DNA of 64,000 nt, from positions 12,608,922 through 12,672,921 of the forward strand of contig CM026393.1 of the NCBI GenBank assembly GCA_014843695.1. Reading direction: 5' to 3'. The position numbers and the translations under genes were made by a program. The number at the start of each line of letters is the position of its first letter. The first letter of the stretch is position 1. The stretch comes from Archivesica marissinica. Lineage: Eukaryota > Mollusca > Bivalvia > Venerida > Vesicomyidae. The notes beneath the pieces are model-generated. The model ran no database searches, was not told the DNA's origin, and saw only the letters and a list, made by a program, of their open reading frames with translations. Below, piece by piece: positions 10,825 to 22,370 of this stretch.

Positions 10825-11051
10825 CTCTTTCGTCGCCAATGTCGCATAAAAGCGCATTTGCAGAAAAGCCGAGAACCCGCTCAGGCAAAACAGAATGCGT
10901 AGTCTGATCAGGTTATATGCTGATTCCTATTCAGAGAGAGGAGCTGAAGCACCTGTCCGAATAGTAAGCAATATAGATCCTGATACGCCGCAGCTGATCT
11001 AGATATATGTTGTTTGCACATTGCTTTGAATTTTATTCGACGCTGAAAGAG
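10825..11051. mobile_element. TTAA-flanked miniature element
   Basis: Flanked by TTAA at 10821-10824 and 11052-11055. The ends are CTCTTTCGTCG and, read inward from the right, CTCTTTCAGCGTCG. At 227 bp it has no coding capacity. A non-autonomous TTAA-type element is inferred. A fragment near 47845-47885 shares its AACATAGATCC...GATCAGCC-like stretch loosely. Confidence 0.7.
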
Positions 11052-11055
11052 TTAA

Positions 11056-11429
11056 TGGTATCCTAGAGGGGGTCTTAATATGTGTACAAGTAAAACTATA
11101 AAACATAATTACTTGATGTTAACGTAAAACTATTTTAATGCATGTTTTACTATAAACGTAAGTACATATATCAGGTCTCTCTAACTTGTACGGCAGCCGG
11201 TATAGTGATAAATAATATGAAATCTACTCGGAAACAAGTAACCCTTACAAGATCCTCAGTTCCTTTTTGTTTGTTTATGTGTAGCATACTAGAGGCTAAT
11301 TCAAACAGTTTCAAGATATTGTCTACACTCACATTACCATGACGGGTTGCACGTGATTATGGATATGTGTTAATGAAATAGAGTAGAACTATTTCACACA
11401 TTATTATAGGTTATTTGTTTTCAATAATA
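11056..11429. other. Gene-less spacer
   Basis: No supported gene or element before the 27-bp array. Confidence 0.5.
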
Positions 11430-14400
11430 ACCCAGACAACGACAACATCTGTATTGCTCCAGAAAACGACACCACCTGTATTGCTCCAGACAACGACACT
11501 ATCTGTATTGCTCCAGAAAACGACACTATCTGTATTGCTCCAGACAACGTCGATATCTGTATTGCTCCAGACAACTACACTATCTGTATTGCTCCAGACA
11601 ACGACACTATCTGTATTGCTCCAGACAACGTCAATATCTGTATTGCTCCAGACAACGACACTATCTGTATTGCTCCAGACAACGACACCACCTGTATTGC
11701 TCCAGACAACGACAACACCTGTATTGCTCCAGACAACGACACTATCTGTATTGCTCCAGACAAAACGACACTATCTGTATTGCTCCAGACAACGACAACA
11801 CCTGTATTGCTCCAGACAACGACAACACCTGTATTGCTCCAGACAACGACAACATCTGTATTGCTCCAGACAACGACAACATCTGTATTGCTCCAGACAA
11901 CGACAAACATGTATTGCTCCACAACGACAACACCTGTATTCTCCAGACAACGACAACACCTGTATTGCTCCAGACAACGACAGCACCTTATTGCTCCAGA
12001 CAACGACAACACCTGTATTGCTCCAGACAACGACAACACCTGTATTGCTCCAGACAACGACAACACCTGTATTGCTCCAGACAACGACAACACCTGTATT
12101 GCTCCAGACAACGACAAACCTGTATTGCTCCAGACAACGACAACACCTGTATTGCTCCAGACAACGACAACATCGTATTGCTCCCGCACCTGTATTGCTC
12201 CAGACAACGACACCACCTGTATTGCTCCAACAACGACAACACCTGTATTGCTCCAGACAACGACAACACCTGTATTGCTCCAGACAACGACAACACTTAT
12301 CTCCAGACAACGACAACACCTGTATTGCTCCAGACAACGACAACACCTGTATTGCTCCAGACAACGACACTATCTGTATTGCTCCAGACAACGACAACAC
12401 CTGTATTGCTCCAGACAACGACAACACCTGTATTGCTCCAGACAACGACACTATCTGTATTGCTCCATACAACGACAACACCTGTATTGCTCCAGACAAC
12501 GACAACACCTGTATTGCTCCAGACAACGTCAACACCTGTATTGCTCCAGACAACGAGAACACTTGTATTTCTCCAGACAACGACAACACCTGTATTGCTC
12601 CAGACAACGACAACACCGGTATTTCTCCAGACAACGACAACACCGGTATTTCTCCAGACAACGACAACACATGTATTTCTGCAGACAACGACAACACATG
12701 TATTTCTCCAGACAACGACAACACATGTATTTCTCCAGACAACGACAATACATGTATTGCTCCAGTCAACGACAACACCTGTATTTCTCCAGACAACGTC
12801 AACACCTGTATTGCTCCAGACAACGACAACACCTGTATTGCTCCAGACAACGTCAACACCTGTATTGCTCCAGAAAACGACAACACCTGTATTGCTCCAG
12901 ACAACGACAACACCTGTATTGCTCCAGACAACGACACCACCTGTATTGCTCCAGAAAACGACAACACCTGTATTGCTCCAGACAACGTCAACACCTGTAT
13001 TGCTCCAGACAACGACAACACCTGTATTGCTCCAAACAACGAAAACACCTGTATTGCTCCAGACAACGTCAACACCTGTATTGCTCCAGACAACGACAAC
13101 ACCTGTATTGCTCCAGACAACGATAACACCTGTATTGCTCCAGACAACGACAACACCTGTATTGCTCCAGACAACGACATCGCATGTATTGCTTCAGACA
13201 ACGCCAACACCTGTATTGCTTCAGACCACGACAACATCTGTATTGCTCCAGAAAACAACATCCCATGTATTGCTCCAGACAACGACATCGCATGTATTGC
13301 TTCAGACCACGACAACAACTGTATTGATTCGGACGACATCTCATGCGTTGCTCCAGACAACGACAACACCTGTATTGCTTCAGAAAACGACAACACCTGT
13401 ATTGCTCCAGACAACAACATCCCATGTATTGCTTCAGACAACACCAACACCTGTATTGCTTCAGACCACGACAACATCTGTATTGATTCGGACGACATCA
13501 CATGCATTGCTCCAGACAACGACAACACCTGTATTGCTTCAAAGCAAGACAACATCTGTATTGATTCGGACAACGACAACACATGTATTGCTCCAGACAA
13601 CGACAACACCTGTACTGGTCCTGAAAACGACAACACCTGCCTGCATTGCTCCAGACAACGACAACACCTGTATTGCTCCAGATAATGACAACTCCTGCCT
13701 GCATTGCTCCAGACAACGACAGCACATGTATAGCCCCATACTACGACAACACATGTATTGCTCCAGACAACGACAGCACATGTATTGCCCCAGACTACGA
13801 CAACACCTGTATTGCTCCAGATAAAGACAACACCTGTATTGCTCCAGACAGAGACAACGCCTTGTATTGCCCCAGAAAACGACAACACCTGTATTGCTTC
13901 AGAAAATAACAACACCTGTATTGCTTCAGACAACGATATCGCATGTATTGCTCCATACAACGACAACACCTGTATTGCTCCAGACAACGACAACATCTGT
14001 ATTGCTCCAGACAACAACAACACCTGTATTGCTGCAGAAAACGATAGCACCTGTATTGCTCCAAACAACGACAACACCTGTATTGCTCCAGACAACGACA
14101 ACATCTGTATTGCTCCAGACAACGACAACATCTGTATTGCTCCAGACAACGACAACACATGTATTGCTCCAGACAACGACATCACATGTATTGCTCCAGA
14201 CAACGACAACACATGTATTGCTCCAGACAACGACAACACCTGTACTGCTCCAGACAACGACAACACCTGTATTGCTCCAGACAACGACATCGCCTGTATT
14301 GCTTCAGACAACGACAACATCTGTATTGCTCCAGACAACGACAACACCTGTATTGCTTCAGACTACGACAACATCTGTATTGCTCCAGACAACGACAACA

Positions 14401-15190
14401 CCTGTATTGCTCCAGACTACGACAACACATGTATTGCCCCAGACTACAACAACACCTGTATTGCTCCAGACTACGACAACACATGTATTGCTCCAGACAA
14501 CGACAACACCTGTACTGCTCCAGACAACGACAACACCTGTATTGCTCCAGACAACGACATCGCATGTATTGCTTCAGACAACGACAACATCTGTATTGCT
14601 CCAGACAACGACAACACCTGTATTGCTTCAGACCACGACAACATCTGTATTGCTCCAGACAACGACAACACCTGTATTGCTCCAGACTACGACAACACAT
14701 GTATTGCCCCAGACTACAACAACACCTGTATTGCTCCAGACTACGACAACACCTGTATTGCTCCAGACAACGAGAACACCTGTATTGCTCCAGACAACGA
14801 CACCACCTGTATTGCTCCAGACTACGACAACACCTGTATTGCTCCAGACTACTACAACACCTGTATTGCTCCAGACTACAACAACACCTGTATTGCTCCA
14901 GACAGCGACATCGCATGTATTGCTTCAGACCACGACAACATTTGTATTGATTCGGACGACATCACATGCATTGCTCCAGACAACGACAACACCTGTATTG
15001 CTTCAGACAACGACAGCACGTGTATTGCTTCAAACCACGACAACATCTGTATTGATTCGGACAACGACAACACATGTATTTCTCCAGACAACGACAACAC
15101 CTGTATAGCCACAGACTACGACAACACCTATATTGCTCCAGACTACGACAACACCTATATTGCTCCAGACAACGACAACACATGTATTGC
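11430..15190. repeat. 27-bp minisatellite, open in several frames
   Basis: About 139 copies with consensus ACAACACCTGTATTGCTCCA plus GACAACG. Because 27 is a multiple of three and the unit lacks stops in most frames, very long open frames result: plus strand 11415-13685 (repeating nonamer close to IAPDNDNTC) and 13758-15317, and minus strand 14347-11771 (repeating LSLSGAIQV). Many small indels at about 11760-12310 shift the frame. The 3' portion has systematic variants (GCTTCAGACCACGAC, GATTCGGACGACATC). I read this as a minisatellite, not as protein-coding sequence: both strands are equally open, substitutions do not favour synonymous sites by eye, and there is no non-repetitive flanking domain. 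Confidence 0.93.
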
Positions 15191-15312
15191 TCAGAAGTGT
15201 AACCAGAAGTTTATTCAGAAGTATATCGAGAAGTTTATGAGAAGTTTATTGAGAAGTGTATTAAGATGTTTATTTAGAAGTTTATTCAGAAGTTTATTCA
15301 GAAATTTATTTT
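15191..15312. repeat. Degenerate 12-bp repeat
   Basis: About 10 imperfect copies of CAGAAGTTTATT immediately after the 27-bp array, ending in a T run. Confidence 0.85.
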
Positions 15313-16035
15313 TTTAATTCAATTGTCAATCATATGACTAGGTTACCGACCGAGCGACCTGATCTAAATAACAACTGATATAGTCGTAATGTAAGTGTTA
15401 ATTCTAATCTAAGTGCATACATATACATTATATATCAATATGACAACAGTTGTTAGGAAGATGACAGTAGTATAATACAATACATACGTTAAATTGTTTT
15501 AATATGCTATCCAACAATACCAGGGACTCGACTAATAAAATGAACATCAGCTGAATAGTGGCCATGGATGGAAAGGCTAGGGATGGTATGTGAATATGCT
15601 CCCCGAGGAAAATATTGAACAATATAAGGTCAATGGAGCACTCTGACGCATTTTAATGTACGTTCTAGAGTGCGTTCACATTTCGATGAATTTTTCAAAG
15701 TGATACAAATATTGAGTCTAATCTTTCTATACATAGAGTTGAAATGGCACAGTGGCTACACATATACAGTGCGTTGCGATATACACTCAACAAAATTCCT
15801 AACCTGTCACCTGATGTTTTACAGTATTTGGAACAAACTAACAACCAAATTATATCAATATTCATATCATCTTATTGGTTATATTTTATTACAGATCGTT
15901 ACGCATGATTTTCAGTATAATCATATCGGATAAAATGCATTAAATAACAATAAGAAAATATTTATATAGTATGATAATTAATTGGTTCCAAATATTCTAA
16001 TATACCAGGAATTGTGTTGAGTATATATATGTGAC
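15313..16035. other. Gene-less spacer
   Basis: AT-rich sequence; no supported gene or element. Confidence 0.5.
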
Positions 16036-16280
16036 CGCTGGTCTAGATTCGATCCCCCGTCTGACCCTAATACAATTAACAAGTCTTTCAGCTGGGACAT
16101 TAAACCGAGGTCTCGTGTCGGTGCTGTACACCGTGCACGTAACAGAACCAGAGGAGACTCTGGAATGGGTATCTGTCTGTATCATTGTACTATCCTCCAA
16201 ATATCTAAAATGACTAATTTCTTCAGGAGGCGTCGCTCATATGGACAACCGATAGCGACGATAAATAAACGTATAAAGCA
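16036..16280 (+). mobile_element. Type C SINE, head truncated
   Basis: Starts within the tRNA-like head at the B box (GATTCGATCCCCCGTCTGAC) and continues through ACCGAGGTCTCGTGTCGGTG to ATAGCGACGATAAATAAACG. Confidence 0.9.
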
Positions 16281-16700
16281 CAAAGAGTCTTTATCATATA
16301 TACACGTATATACCCACTCCACGTGTTGTTGCATTTTTAGCATATTTGAATTTTTATTTTCTGTGACAATATGCAGGCCGCCTTCAGTGTCTTACAGCAA
16401 CTACGCCCCTGGTTGTAGCCTATAATGAACCTCTAATAATGTGTGTTACCATGCCAGTTCCGGAAATAATAACATGTTTTTCGTTCCTTGCAATCAGTCT
16501 CAATTTGAAATGCTCTTATAATAGAAGTTCTCTATTTGGAACTAAATTACATGTCTGCGAATGTCTTAACACTAGAATGTAATAACATTTTAGACTACTT
16601 CCTGCGTCGTTTTTTATTACCTCTGATTAAGACCACAATTGTCACACAAATGAAACCATTTGATGAAATGGAACGAAGCACGATAGTTTCCTAGATTAGT
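16281..16700. other. Gene-less spacer
   Basis: No supported gene or element. Confidence 0.5.
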
Positions 16701-17228
16701 TTAAAGCGACACTACATCAGTGAAAAAGCAAATTTCTACAGAATGTAATTTCCTATTATAATTGGTTTTCATCCAAATAATTTGCCTCAAAAACCGAGTA
16801 TTTCAACTAATAAACAAACGTTGTATGTATACATGGTTTGTTGACATAGCATACTAATGTAAATAGGGTCAACATGCATGCGTAGTACACCGCGTGTATC
16901 CTGAATAGCACGATTTATGCTACATAGTGACCGTTATATATCACATGTTTGCATATACATATGTATTTGTAAACTAATCCTCTTTAAATTATATATAGAC
17001 GACAGTATCAAGCGTTTAGTATTGACTCCAATAAAGATCACACGTCAAATCAGGAATGCGTATACCCGTTGTATGACTTTTCAATGTTTTTAGACCACAA
17101 AAACACTGTTTATTGATCCAAGGTTAGTGTTCGAATGTATTCGGAAGAATTTGTAGTAGCAATTCATTTATACGTGACAAATGTTTTTGTTTTTTATTTT
17201 TGCTTTTTGTGATGTAATGTCGCTTTAA
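16701..17228 (+). mobile_element. Inverted-repeat element, TTAAAGCGACA type
   Basis: 528 bp. The left end is TTAAAGCGACACTACATCAG and the right end read inward is TTAAAGCGACATTACATCAC, followed on both sides by an A-rich GCAAA stretch. A second copy in the opposite orientation lies at 49449-49949; the two share internal stretches such as ATTCGGAAGAATTTGTAGTA. No coding capacity. The TTAA at each tip may be the target site or part of the end. Confidence 0.88.
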
Positions 17229-17537
17229 GGCAACTGGTGAAATGCCAGTTTCATTCATGCTATTAAATTAATGTAGATGTACATACAAGATTTTCTCAGT
17301 GCTATTGCATTAAGGTACAAGGAGACATTCTAATTATCTCGTGTTAATACTTTGATGTAGATATTGGCATGTAATACATGACTATAGAATCTGATGGTAA
17401 CATGTTAATTGCCTTAATTGTAGTACATATGATGTAGATATAGATGATGGCACGCTACTCTCCTATGTGCTGGTTTGGTGCCATGTGTTTGCCTCTATAA
17501 TTATAAAAATGTAAAAATAAGATGATAAGATTTTACT
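17229..17537. other. Gene-less spacer
   Basis: No supported gene or element. Confidence 0.5.
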
Positions 17538-17541
17538 TTAA

Positions 17542-18368
17542 CCCATTTCCTCATAGAATCACCTCTTGATGCCATTACCAATATGACATACATTGACAAT
17601 GTAATAGCCAAACCAATGTGCATTAACTCTTTCCCTCATAGAAGCACCTCTTGACGCCATTACCAATATGACATACATTGACAATGTAATAGCCAAACCA
17701 ATGTTCATAAACCCTTTCCCTCATAGAATCACCTCTTGACGCCATTACCAATATGACATACATTGACAATGTAGAAGCCAAACCAATGTTCATAAACCCT
17801 TTCCCTCATAGAAACACCTCTTGACGCCATTACCAATATGACATACATTGACAATGTAGTAGCCAAACCAATGTTCATAAACCCTTTCCCTCATAGAATC
17901 ACCTCTTGACGCCATTAGCAATATGACATACATTGACAATGTAGTAGCCAAACCAATGTTCATAAACCCTTTCCCTCATAGCAGCACCTCTTGACGCCAT
18001 TACCAATATGACATACATTGACAATGTAGTAGCCAAACCAATGTTCATAAACCCTTTCCCTCATAGAAGCACCTTTTGACGCCATTACCAATATGACATA
18101 CATTGACAATGTAGAAGCCAAACCAATGTTCATAAACCCTTTCCCTCATAGAAGCACCTCTTGACGCCCTTACCAATATGACATACATTGACAATGTAAT
18201 AGCCAAACCAATGTTCATAATAAAAGGCCAAATTCTCATGTAGTCCCAGTAATATATATGGAGGTGGGATAGATATGGCTACTACTTATCCACTGCATGA
18301 TAGGTAAATGGCTGTCGTTTGTATGGAGATATAATAATATATTAACCTAAATCTATGTGAAGGAAAGG
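17542..18368 (-). mobile_element. TTAA-flanked element carrying an 85-bp array
   Basis: Flanked by TTAA at 17538-17541 and 18369-18372. The left end is CCCATTTCCTCATAG; the right end read inward is CCTTTCCTTCACATAGATTT. The right 130 bases are the reverse complement of the first 119-bp unit of the element at 5363-6370, so this is the same family inverted. Here the 119-bp unit is single and an 85-bp unit is repeated about eight times. No open frame of note. Confidence 0.82.
17545..18225. repeat. 85-bp tandem repeat inside the TTAA element
   Basis: Eight copies with CACCTCTTGACGCCATTACC at 17560, 17645, 17730, 17815, 17900, 17985, 18070 and 18155. Each unit ends with AACCCTTTCCCTCATAG, which is nearly the terminal sequence of the element itself. 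The corresponding single unit in the other copy lies at about 6195-6290. Confidence 0.95.
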
Positions 18369-18372
18369 TTAA

Positions 18373-18826
18373 AGGAAAATCCATATTCATGTAGAATGTT
18401 GCTTTATTGCTCTTCAATTTAATTTATTCACGTCGTTAATATCGTATCCTGAATTGAATTGCAATGATGCGAGATATGCCCATTGGGCCAGGTGTTGAAT
18501 GTTAATTAGTGTTGTTAATATGTTTTTGTTATTATTCACAAGTCACAATAATAAATCATTTACCTACTTGCTTATGTTAAACAGTATCGTTATATCTATA
18601 AACATATTGCATTACATCATTAAATTTGAACATGTAAATGTATTCTTTTATCATAGTTATGTAATTGTTTGAAATGTGGCATTGTTCTAACCAATTAAAT
18701 GTGTTCTCAGTTATCTAAACTGCTAGGCAAATGTTTGTAGTGTGGTACATTTTGTAATGTTGTGGGATGTTTTGCTCAAGTTTGATTTTTTGTGTTATTT
18801 AGGTTATTTAGACACCAAAGAGTAAA
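18373..18826. other. Gene-less spacer
   Basis: AT-rich; no supported gene. Confidence 0.5.
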
Positions 18827-19167
18827 AAAAGTATTTTATACATTTTTTTCAATCACTATGAATTTCAAAATGGCCGCCATTTTCAACCTATTCTATACAA
18901 TATATCTACTTGTAGACAACCTAGGACCTTGATGTCGGTGTCTATGCCCACATTTTAGGGGTACAGGAATCTGAAAATGCCATTATTAAAGTGTTAGTAC
19001 ATATCGATGTTACTATAACAGCTAGTTGGGGAATGTTTTTGTACATATAGGATTTTGAGCAAAAAAAAAAAAAATAATATTGCACATGAACTTGTATAAT
19101 TTTTATGGCTTATGAATTTGGCTTACCCTCATTTAAAATATTGTGGAAAGAGACATTAATTTATTCC

Positions 19168-20578
19168 CCATCAGAATCCATATCTACAGTTTGCTGTGTG
19201 TTTAAGCAGTTGTCATCACCTCACATTCACACATCTATGTACAGCACAGATTGTTCTGTTTACATGTACATCTACCAGAACACTGGCTAACTTTACAGTT
19301 GCACTTTAGTAGTTCTACGACTGCTGCTGGGGCAGCTTGCACAGCAGACAAAATTGGCACCAGCCTGTCATTGTCTTTCATCCAACCTAGGTTACATGGA
19401 TCAAGGAGTGATGGATCAAGTACTCTATCCTGGGCCCATATATTTGCTTGAAGGTGAGAGCGCAATGTATGTTGAAGCCAATCAGCATCAGTTGGTGGAC
19501 GCCGATCAACGCCTTCATTTGCAAAAAGTCTTCTGTACTTCTGCAACCTCAGGTAACCAGGATCACTACCAGAAACATTATTTGTGCTTCCAAGCATACA
19601 AAGAAACTCTTTGCACCCATTAATCACATCTTCCTGTGGTGTATCACCTTCTACAAGTTGTGAAATTGCTTCAATAATATTTTGAGGAGCCTTCATAAAC
19701 ACTTTCAGTCCTGTTTTCTTTCCAACTCTACTAATATGTGCTGTTGTGTCTGTTCCAGTGATGGCATGGAACCCAGGCAAAGCAGCTGCCTTTTCTGACC
19801 CTAATTTTGTATAAATTTCCTCTAAGTCTACTCTTCTTCGATTTTCACTGGTGCCTGTTACAATACCAGACTTTAAACCCAACATATTTAGTCTTCGTAA
19901 AATGAGGTCCCACCAGTCTGTGTCCTGTGTAATCAACCTCATTATCATTTTCTTCATTCACCACCTCCAATGCATGTAGCATCATGAGAGTGTCTGCTTC
20001 CTCGTGTGTGCTGTTGTCTGTGGTTGGGTGGTAATTTGGTAAGTTGGTAAGGATGTCCATGCGTGTTGCTGTAACTACTGGCTTCTTACACAGTACTATT
20101 GCTTTCTCAGCTAAGAAGAAGGTAAGCTGATCTTTAGTCTTCTTGCTAGACAGAAACTTTGTATTTTCCTTTATAGGAGTGGAATTCTCAATATGTAGGT
20201 CTTCACTTGGGCAATCCTTCCCGTATATGATGTCGTCCTTGATTTGTAATTTCTTTTTCTAATAATTATATTATATATATAATGATTTGTAATTTCTTGG
20301 CATAATTGTCAAACATGCGTCCACCAGTGTGTTCATTGAGCTCAATGTCATTAGCAAATGTTTTGCCAAGATCTTCACAGTACATAAATGTGACTGCGTG
20401 CACCAACGCCTGAACAACTGCCATGGCATCTATAATGAGGTATCTCTTGTTGATGTTGGATGAAATAGATTGATTGTAATTTCAAGGCATGGATGAGGCA
20501 TGGATGAGGTCACTTTTAGTATTGGAAAACAGAAGACTACTGAGAAATTGTTGACTGGAGGTCACAAAGTCTCGTTCT
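19168..20578 (-). pseudogene. C-terminal half of the nuclease-like gene (PIN/FEN-type motifs)
   Basis: Minus-strand coding remains continue the gene at 22371-23330. Acidic motifs in order: YLIIDAMAVVQAL (20440-20400), HEEADT (20006-19989), TQDTD (about 19930-19915) and ITGTDTTAHI (about 19763-19734). Four spaced acidic clusters of this kind are what PIN/FEN-like nucleases use to hold metal ions; the fold is inferred, not tested. The C-terminus is cysteine-rich (CNCKVSQCSGRCTCKQNNLC, about 19295-19240). Damage: a stop near 20473, a 43-bp insertion at 20256-20298 flanked by 15-bp direct repeats, a frameshift near 19945, and an early stop at 19235 beyond which another frame runs on to about 19168. 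It is not functional as read. The family is often multicopy, which fits residence on a mobile element. Confidence 0.7.
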
Positions 20579-20582
20579 GATC

Positions 20583-22370
20583 TAGGGTTTTCTCTAGAGC
20601 GGAATGGCAGGGCGCCGTGCCCTGCCCCTTTTCAGCCCCGACCTTTTGCCCTTTATGCCCGCCCTTTTGCCTGATTTGTTCCGCCCTGCTGCCCAAACTA
20701 GAACCACGACTCTTTGATCATGCTTAATTAGCTGTCAATCATCGTAAGGTAGGTTAACGGTCAACCGTATATTAGCCGATACGTGTGATCTGTTTAATTT
20801 ATCAATAATTAGTATATACTGTACACAACAGCTGGGGGCATAATTATGCCGATACCATAAGAAATCGATTTATCAATGGATTAATTGGTGATAATTGGAT
20901 GACTGCAACTGTTAAAAAAAAGAAGAAGTAGGGCCTATGATTGTAACACCTAGTATTTCGAGAATTAGTTTTAACGTAATTACCATTGAATGTAGACATA
21001 TTCAAAACGTAGATGCAAGACATGTTACTTAAAATAGAACTGGTTTCGCGCATTTCCGTCCTTTTCCGTTAGTCAATTGAACTACACGCTCCGAAAAGTC
21101 CCGAAAGTTACCTCATTTACGATCGGAACGAACCGGGCTGAGTGCGCGCGCAAGATGACGAAGAGTTGTCGTTATTTCAAAGGAAAATAGACTGACAAGG
21201 GAAACAACTCATTTAGCGACAATCACCTTAGACCACTATACTCTGTTTTCTATTTGGTGAATTTGAAAAAAAACGTAAAATCTTTATCTCAACCAGCCGA
21301 TCAGGATATAGTATCAACCACGCATAAAGAACGCCTTCATCACTTGCTCCGCTCAGGGTTATGGTCAAAACGCGTGGTTGATGTCATTATTCAGTTGGGT
21401 GGTTTGAGAAAAACGGCTTGCCGAAAAAAAAACGATCCGAAAATGAGTCATCCGGGAAAAAAGCAGTCAAAAGTCATTCCACTAACAATATGCACAAGAG
21501 GAATGTAGTGATTATCAAAACAAACCAGGTACAGTTAATTATGGGACATAGGGCTATTTACAGTACGAACAGAATTATTTGGGATTTCCGAAATGGACAT
21601 CAAAATACCGAAATGGACTATTTATACTATCTATCATATTGATTTCGTTCTGAATTGTGCTTTTCAAACCCGCTTTCAATTTAGCCATTGGGCAACGTTT
21701 TACAGCAAATTACTTTAGCATTTGAGCAAACTTTCTATCAGGTTTGGTCTGAAAACTCTTGTTAAAATATGCATCAGCAGCCTCTCATAATAAAGAATGT
21801 AGTTATCTTCTTCTTCTTGGTGATTTCGGAACTCCCTCAATATTGAGGATTATGTGTCGTCGCTGGTGAATTTTGAGATGATGATATTTACAATGATTAA
21901 TTAACAAATAAGTGAATGTCCAAAGACAAATATACTACAGTGATTATTTAAGATTTTGTACATAGAGTGAATGCTTTAGATCATGGTTGGGAGGGCATTT
22001 ACGGGGATAAGTGCTTTAAAGCCATCAATTGTTATTGCTTCATGTGCAGCAAGGGGTAACAAGTTCCATTGGATGACGGTTCTTGGATAAAAAGAGAATT
22101 TGTATGAATCTTTGTTGACAGGGATGGGTTTGTGTGTCTGGTTATGTTGTCTACGGGTATCAAAAGGTTTATGGAAATGTTTACAGCTACTATTTGGTGT
22201 ATTATTTTATAATAAAATACATGTTTTAATGTTTTCTCGGTGGGGGTGGGGTGACGGCCCGGCCCCACCGCGCCCTCTTGCGGCAAAAAATCCACCCTGC
22301 CCTTTTTCTGGCCCACCATGCCCCTTTTCTGACCCACCCTGCCCTTTTTACCACTCTAGAATAAACCCTA
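20583..22370. mobile_element. 1.8-kb element inserted in the nuclease-like gene (GATC duplication)
   Basis: Left end TAGGGTTTTCTCTAGAGCGG; right end read inward TAGGGTTTATTCTAGAGTGG. Both ends continue into GGCAGGGC-rich stretches. GATC flanks both sides (20579-20582 and 22371-22374). Removing the element and one GATC rejoins the host gene in frame, which supports these exact boundaries. Inside are a LINE 3' fragment (21807-22235) and AT-rich sequence without a recognisable transposase, so it is non-autonomous. The class is unresolved: the TAGGG tips recall some hAT or Academ elements, but the 4-bp duplication does not fit hAT's usual 8 bp. Confidence 0.8.
21807..22235 (-). pseudogene. LINE 3' fragment nested in the 1.8-kb element
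   Basis: On the minus strand one frame begins YYKIIHQIVAVNIS and, after a frameshift near 22150, the next frame reads DSYKFSFYPRTVIQWNLLPL. That is the usual last segment of Jockey-like and related LINE reverse-transcriptase proteins (YxFSFxPRTxxxWNxLP). The frame stops near 21970, and a CTTCTTCTTCTT run at 21807-21818 is a GAA-type 3' tail on the minus strand. The reverse transcriptase core is absent, so the copy is 5'-truncated. It resembles the 8360-8750 fragment in having a GAA tail but is a different sequence. Confidence 0.72.

Noticed and set aside
11415..13685. 756-codon plus-strand frame and 858-codon minus-strand frame as genes
   Set aside because: Both arise from a 27-bp repeat without stops. 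Neither has a non-repetitive domain, and the two strands are equally open.
19251..19663. Plus-strand frames opposite the nuclease-like gene
   Set aside because: They overlap the minus-strand coding sequence and show no domain; they are shadows.
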